Assembly (NCBI GenBank): GCA_903876875.1
Contig: CAIRBT010000008.1
Coordinates: 1 to 47,362 of the forward strand
From: an uncultured Geobacteraceae bacterium
Lineage (GTDB): Bacteria > Desulfobacterota > Desulfuromonadia > Geobacterales > Pseudopelobacteraceae
Reading direction: 5' to 3'
DNA length: 47,362 nt
Part shown: one piece after another, positions 44,172 through 47,362 of the stretch
Layout: every line of letters starts with the position of its first letter
Position numbering within the stretch: the stretch's first letter is position 1
Translations under genes and position numbers: made by a program
Notes under the pieces: generated by a model
The model's input: the letters and a program-made list of their open reading frames with translations, nothing else
Database searches by the model: none
What the model was told of the DNA's origin: nothing

Positions 44172-44310
44172 AGTACACACCAAGAGGAAGTAATATCGAG
44201 CAATACTCAGGTTTGTCTTGATGCCAAAGCTGAACATCTTGAGAGAAATCAGAGAGTATGCGTAAATACGTATATATACAAGTTAATTTGTCAGCTCATG
44301 GTCTGTTTTT

Positions 44311-44339
44311 TTATATAGCTATATTTTATAGCTATATAA
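44311..44339. promoter_or_regulatory. AT-rich palindrome with 13-bp perfect arms, probable operator
   Basis: TTATATAGCTATA (44311-44323) and its exact complement (44327-44339) are separated by TTT. Such a long dyad 140 bases before the TolC start and 230 before the regulator gene is a good candidate for a dimeric repressor or activator site. With an AU-rich stem it is less likely to be a terminator. Confidence 0.5.
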
Positions 44340-44345
44340 CGGCTA

Positions 44346-44360
44346 TTTAATCACTATTGT
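44346..44360 (+). promoter_or_regulatory. Copy 2 of the shared intergenic motif (TTTAATCACTATTGT)
   Basis: Identical over 15 bases to 6122-6136 in the mamI leader, with the same core inverted at 46421-46432. It sits six bases from the large palindrome. Confidence 0.35.
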
Positions 44361-44567
44361 GATGCGTGCTGTTCCGGTTCACTATGCCTCAATATTTGTT
44401 GGAGTACCGGTGCGCGTCTTTTTTGCCGATGAGTTTGTATTGAGGTGGCGTACCGATCACACAAGTGGGTAACGTCTCAATGATCGATAGTACAGTGGCC
44501 AGGATTACTCACGTAGAAGGATTTTGTGAAGACGTATATTAATGAATGAATCAATAAGGAACTAAAA

Positions 44568-45476
44568 ATGTTTTATAAAAGCGAAAGTTTGTTCAATGAT
44601 ATTGTTGTTTCCATTGCGGAAGGTATATTTGTCCTGAACGAGTCGGGAGAAATAACTTTCATGAATCCTGAGGCTGAGCGTCTCTTGGGGTGGAGTGCCG
44701 GAGAACTGGAAAACAAAAATGCCCATGACATAATTCATTGTCATAACGTTGACGGTTCCGTACTTCCGCTCCACATGTGCCCCATGCGTAATGTCATCAA
44801 AACCGGTAGTCAGTACAGTTCGGCTGACGATCTCTTTGTGCGGAAAGATGGGAGCATTTTTCCTATTTCTGTACTCTGTAGCCCCATCATGGAGGGGGAT
44901 ACTGTTGTGGCGTCTGTCACCGCTTTTCGGGATATTACCGAGCTGAAAAATGCAGAGGCAGCACTGCATAAAGCCCATGAGGAGCTGGAAGAAAAAGTTA
45001 GAGCTCGCACCGAAGACCTGAGGACGTTGAATCAGGAACTGGAATTGAATTCGCAAAATCTTGTGGAGTTAAATACGACCTTGAAAGTTCTGCTCCGTCA
45101 GAGGGAAGATGATAAAAACGAGCTGGAAGAACGGGTCTTTTCAAATGTGAAAACACTCATTATTCCAACCATCGAAAAATTGCGGAAATTTACGTTGGAA
45201 TCCTCGTATACCTCCTATCTTCAGTTGCTTGAATCAAATCTCTTGCAAATCGTTTCGCCCTTCTCCATGAAACTGTCAACGGCACTCCATAATTTGACGT
45301 TTTCTGAAATAGAAGTAGCCAATTTTATCCGGGAAGGAAAAACATCTAAAGAAATTGCGGTGCTATTGAATATCTCTAAGGATACCGTTGATACGCACCG
45401 CCAGAATATCAGGAAACGGTTGGGTATGAATGGCAAGAAACAAAATCTGCAAAGTTATCTTCTTGCTTTAAAATGA
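44568..45476 (+). CDS. PAS-domain LuxR-family transcription regulator
   Basis: A 302-residue soluble protein. An N-terminal PAS domain (about 8-125, FNDIVVSIAEGIFVLNESG to ITELK) is followed by a coiled coil (about 125-190), a helical linker and a C-terminal LuxR-type helix-turn-helix (about 235-300; LTFSEIEVANFIREGKTSKEI, then DTVDTHRQNIRKRLG). There is no receiver or kinase domain, so the PAS domain senses directly, perhaps a bound ligand or redox state. AAGGAA lies ahead of the ATG. It is divergent from the ABC efflux operon and shares its regulatory region, so it is the likely regulator of the pump. Confidence 0.9.
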   Translation: MFYKSESLFNDIVVSIAEGIFVLNESGEITFMNPEAERLLGWSAGELENKNAHDIIHCHNVDGSVLPLHMCPMRNVIKTGSQYSSADDLFVRKDGSIFPISVLCSPIMEGDTVVASVTAFRDITELKNAEAALHKAHEELEEKVRARTEDLRTLNQELELNSQNLVELNTTLKVLLRQREDDKNELEERVFSNVKTLIIPTIEKLRKFTLESSYTSYLQLLESNLLQIVSPFSMKLSTALHNLTFSEIEVANFIREGKTSKEIAVLLNISKDTVDTHRQNIRKRLGMNGKKQNLQSYLLALK

Positions 45477-45552
45477 TTTTATTGATCTGGACCAAAAACA
45501 AAAAGACTCATATCTGCGTATAATTATCCAAAAAAGTGATTATAGGTCTCTT

Positions 45553-46059
45553 ATGCGTCTCGTTACCAGAAACAATATGCTCTCCAGTATTTTTTTCCTG
45601 CTCAGCTTGATTCCTTCTCCAGTATACGCCATACCTGCCATCACGTGCCATTGTTTTACTGATCGTACATATGATCCTGGTCACCCGGTCGCTGCCGATG
45701 GATATTTTCTGGCTACAATACAAAACACATTCTTTGCCTTGATGTTCAGCGTGGATAAGAAGAGTATCGTGATGAAAAAACAGCAGGGCATTGCTTCCGA
45801 TGACCTTTGGATCGCCTACTGGATTGCCGCAAAAAAAAGGACATCAGCGGACTTCCTTCTCAAAGTTAAGCAGAGTAGCGATGTATGGAAGGATGTGTTT
45901 ACCACCCTGCATGTGGACTCACAACCATTCGGAACATGCTTCTCAAAAGCTCTGAATACAAAAGTATCTTCGGCCACATTGGCAGAAATCGCTGTTGATG
46001 AATTATTCCTGCGTAATCACATTCTGAAAGATGCTGATTTGGCTGCTCTCCGGCAGTAA
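45553..46059 (+). CDS. Exported protein of unknown function with Cys-His-Cys motif
   Basis: A 168-residue protein with a signal peptide (MLSSIFFLLSLIPSPVYA within the first 27 residues) and then a mature start with CHC (AITCHCFTDRTYDP). One further Cys lies near residue 133 (FGTCFSKAL). A short hydrophobic stretch near YFLATIQNTFFALMF could be a second membrane contact. I do not recognise a named family. The CHC motif might bind metal or haem or form a disulphide. No clear ribosome-binding site is seen before ATG 45553; an ATG at 45577 would also keep the signal peptide. Its 3' end meets a decayed C_GCAxxG_C_C gene on the other strand. Confidence 0.6.
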   Translation: MRLVTRNNMLSSIFFLLSLIPSPVYAIPAITCHCFTDRTYDPGHPVAADGYFLATIQNTFFALMFSVDKKSIVMKKQQGIASDDLWIAYWIAAKKRTSADFLLKVKQSSDVWKDVFTTLHVDSQPFGTCFSKALNTKVSSATLAEIAVDELFLRNHILKDADLAALRQ

Positions 46060-46366
46060 CTTCAGGTAGTCCTAACATATCGGCTACTTTAGCTGCCACC
46101 TCTCCGGTCAGAGTCCGGCAGGCACCCGTGTGGGTCTTGCGTATGATCTTGCAACAGGTTACCCCCTATTTCCCCGTAAACCAGGCATGCAGCTCTTTGG
46201 TATGACGCTCCGTTACTTTTTTGTCAGCCAGTACCAAACCAAGTGCGACGGTTCCTCCCGAAACGGCTCCACAACGGTAGGCAAGAAGGGCAAAGGGCCA
46301 TGTGCCATTCATTTCCTTCCTTTCATGGGTGTAGAGACCACTAATCACACTTTGATCAAAGGCTGC
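46040..46366 (-). pseudogene. Decayed C_GCAxxG_C_C-family redox protein
   Basis: Reading leftward, one frame gives AFDQSVISGL, then YRCGAVSGGTVALGLVLADK, then WFTGK, an in-frame TAG (46166-46168), then GVTCCKIIRKTHTGACRTL and KVADMLGLPEV. This is the layout of the C_GCAxxG_C_C family (Cys-rich, CGAxxGG, then CR-x-n-C), small membrane-associated redox or metal proteins. The first conserved cysteine region has no Cys (FDQSV where nCaQSV is usual). A TGA stops the frame upstream at 46367-46369, and no good start with a ribosome-binding site is seen. Two defects make a dead gene the simplest reading; stop-codon recoding is the alternative. Confidence 0.6.
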
Positions 46367-46420
46367 TCAGCGCACGAGACCGGGTGACGGAGAGAGAGTG
46401 AACTTTTTGAGGTGAAATCT

Positions 46421-46470
46421 CAATAGTGATTAGATAACACTATTAAATAATTATTTTATCACTATTGATA
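46421..46470. promoter_or_regulatory. Inverted cluster of the shared AT-rich motif before the flavoprotein gene
   Basis: CAATAGTGATTA (46421-46432) and ATCACTATTG (46458-46467) are inverted copies of the core found at 6122 and 44346, with a weaker AACACTATTAAAT between them (46437-46449). Spaced inverted sites fit binding of a dimeric or looping regulator. The region 46390-46644 otherwise holds no gene and no clear promoter that I can call. Confidence 0.4.
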
Positions 46471-46644
46471 TTTCAGTTAATACGGCTTAGTGTCGGGGCA
46501 GGCTAGATATATTGATAACTATATATTTAGAGTAATGTGCTGTGATCGTATTGTATCTTTAATTTGTCCATGAACTGGGGAAGCAAGCTCTTCTTAACGT
46601 GTAATAGATACTCATTTACTTGAAAAATGGAACGGAGAAACCAT

Positions 46645-47362
46645 ATGCAGATGAAGATAGTCGTAATAGGTGCCAATGCCGCCGGAGCCAAGGCTGCTTC
46701 AAAGGCAAAACGGGTAAATGCCGATGCCGATGTTATGCTGATTGACCGGGGGAGCTTTATTTCCTACGGAGCATGCGGAATTCCCTACTACGTATCCGAT
46801 ACGGTAACCGATATTAGGGAGCTGATGAGTACGCCGGTTGGGGTGATACGGGATGCCAACTTTTTCAAAAAGGTCAAGGGGGTTACCGTCAGGCCACAGA
46901 CCGAAGTGATCCGGATCGACCGCCATGCCAAGCTCCTCTATCTGCGGGACTCCCTCACCGAGGAGCAGGCAACGGTGGCATATGATCGCCTGGTTCTGGC
47001 CACCGGAAGTTCGCCCGTGGTTCCCGTTATTGATAACGTCTCCTTGCCCAACATTGTAACGGTGAAGTCAATTGAAGACGCCCATTTACTGAAGCAGGCG
47101 GCTATTGCCGGTTTCAACGCCTGTATCATTGGTGGCGGACTGATCGGGCTGGAAATGGCCGAAGCTCTCCGGCAGAGGGGGATGAAGGTCACTGTTATCG
47201 AAATGCAGGAACAGCTACTCCCCGGTGTGCTTGACAGAGAGATGGCCTTTCTTGTGGAAAAACAGCTGCGAGTGCATGGGGTGACCGTTATGACCAGAAG
47301 CCGTTGCTGCAAGGCTGGGCAATCGTTGAGAACACCACCGAGGAAGATTGGAACAACGTCAA
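46645..47362 (+). CDS. CoA-disulfide-reductase-like FAD/NAD-dependent oxidoreductase, 5' part
   Basis: About 217 residues of a class I pyridine-nucleotide disulphide oxidoreductase. The FAD-binding start KIVVIGANAAGAKAA is followed by SYGACGIPYYVSD, with a single active cysteine in the CoADR/NADH-peroxidase position. LVLATGSSP and the NAD-binding CIIGGGLIGLEMAE follow. Such enzymes reduce CoA disulphide, polysulphide or peroxide and often carry a C-terminal rhodanese. GGAG sits before ATG 46645. The frame stays open to the window edge, but family likeness ends near 47292; from there the same frame gives Arg/Cys-rich nonsense while another frame becomes protein-like. The gene is therefore either broken or joined wrongly. 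Confidence 0.82.
   Translation, partial: MQMKIVVIGANAAGAKAASKAKRVNADADVMLIDRGSFISYGACGIPYYVSDTVTDIRELMSTPVGVIRDANFFKKVKGVTVRPQTEVIRIDRHAKLLYLRDSLTEEQATVAYDRLVLATGSSPVVPVIDNVSLPNIVTVKSIEDAHLLKQAAIAGFNACIIGGGLIGLEMAEALRQRGMKVTVIEMQEQLLPGVLDREMAFLVEKQLRVHGVTVMTRSRCCKAGQSLRTPPRKIGTTS
47292..47362 (+). other. Fragment of a DUF4139-type coding frame joined to the flavoprotein gene
   Basis: In the frame shifted by two from the flavoprotein, 47292-47360 encodes 23 residues containing LLQGWAIVENTTEEDW, which matches the start of the DUF4139 domain core (L-GWAIVeNTt-eDWenV). No start codon is present. The switch is abrupt and lies within about 15 bases of 47290. Confidence 0.5.

Larger units (their letters stand above)
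44172..44567. other. Divergent regulatory region between efflux operon and PAS-LuxR gene
   Basis: 396 bases without a gene. It is AT-rich in the middle and contains the 13-bp-arm palindrome (44311-44339) and, six bases on, the shared 15-mer (44346-44360). No strong sigma-70 pair is evident by eye. It must hold promoters for both directions and likely operators. Confidence 0.5.

Noticed and set aside
1-47362. CRISPR arrays, tRNA or rRNA genes, insertion sequences, prophage genes
   Set aside because: No regularly spaced repeats, cloverleaf-like sequences, transposase or phage structural genes were seen on either strand by eye; a tRNA scan would be needed to exclude them fully.

Overview
The window reads as one chromosomal segment from a Gram-negative bacterium. 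It carries lpxC, an AsmA-family protein, outer-membrane-type lipoproteins and a TolC channel. Several traits point to a Desulfobacterota/Desulfuromonadota-type (Geobacter-like) organism: multihaem c-type cytochromes, CcoG-like iron-sulphur proteins, many PAS-rich hybrid histidine kinases, larC, and frequent GTG/TTG starts with ATGA/GTGA gene overlaps. That placement is inference; there is no rRNA or other phylogenetic marker here. I see no tRNA, rRNA, CRISPR array, transposase or prophage.

Layout. 1-4284: end of a sensor kinase, a decayed Cache-domain remnant, and a very large hybrid kinase. 4449-6089: fatty-acyl-CoA ligase. 6349-11093: the most striking block, a compact run that I read as mamI-mamE-mamQ (magnetosome-type genes, with two magnetochrome CxxCH domains inside the MamE-like protease), followed by a pentahaem membrane-anchored cytochrome and a CcoG/NapH-like polyferredoxin. 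11139-23001: mostly housekeeping and envelope genes (ispE, cysE-lpxC, AsmA-like, CorC-like, TPR lipoprotein, peptide-binding lipoprotein, larC).

23216-32546: a signalling operon. A haem-oxygenase-like protein, a CarH-like B12 photosensor-type protein, two related hybrid kinases and a single-domain response regulator look like a light/tetrapyrrole-sensing phosphorelay. 32652-38335 (minus strand): a small ribbon-helix-helix-like protein, a kinase with an N-terminal CheX-like domain, a small putative b-haem membrane protein, and a MotB/OmpA plus MotA-like pair resembling ZorB/ZorA but without recognisable Zorya effectors. 38509-39513: DUF697-type membrane protein. 39800-44171 (minus): a complete tripartite ABC efflux operon (ATPase, FtsX-type permease, HlyD-type adaptor, TolC-type channel), divergent from a PAS-LuxR regulator at 44568. 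45553-47362: an exported protein of unknown function, a decayed C_GCAxxG_C_C gene and the start of a CoA-disulfide-reductase-like flavoprotein. The last ~70 bases of the flavoprotein switch abruptly to a DUF4139-type reading frame.

Dispersed sequence signals include a 31-43 nt repeat in two near-identical copies plus a diverged third (two of the three at the 3' ends of larC and ispE), a 15-bp perfect hairpin, a 13-bp-arm palindrome in the efflux intergenic region, an AT-rich motif shared by three intergenic regions, and alternative hairpins in the mamI leader. The proposed Mam functions rest on domain architecture and gene order read by eye. mamB, mamM, mamK and mamA are not in this window, so whether the organism makes magnetosomes cannot be decided from it.
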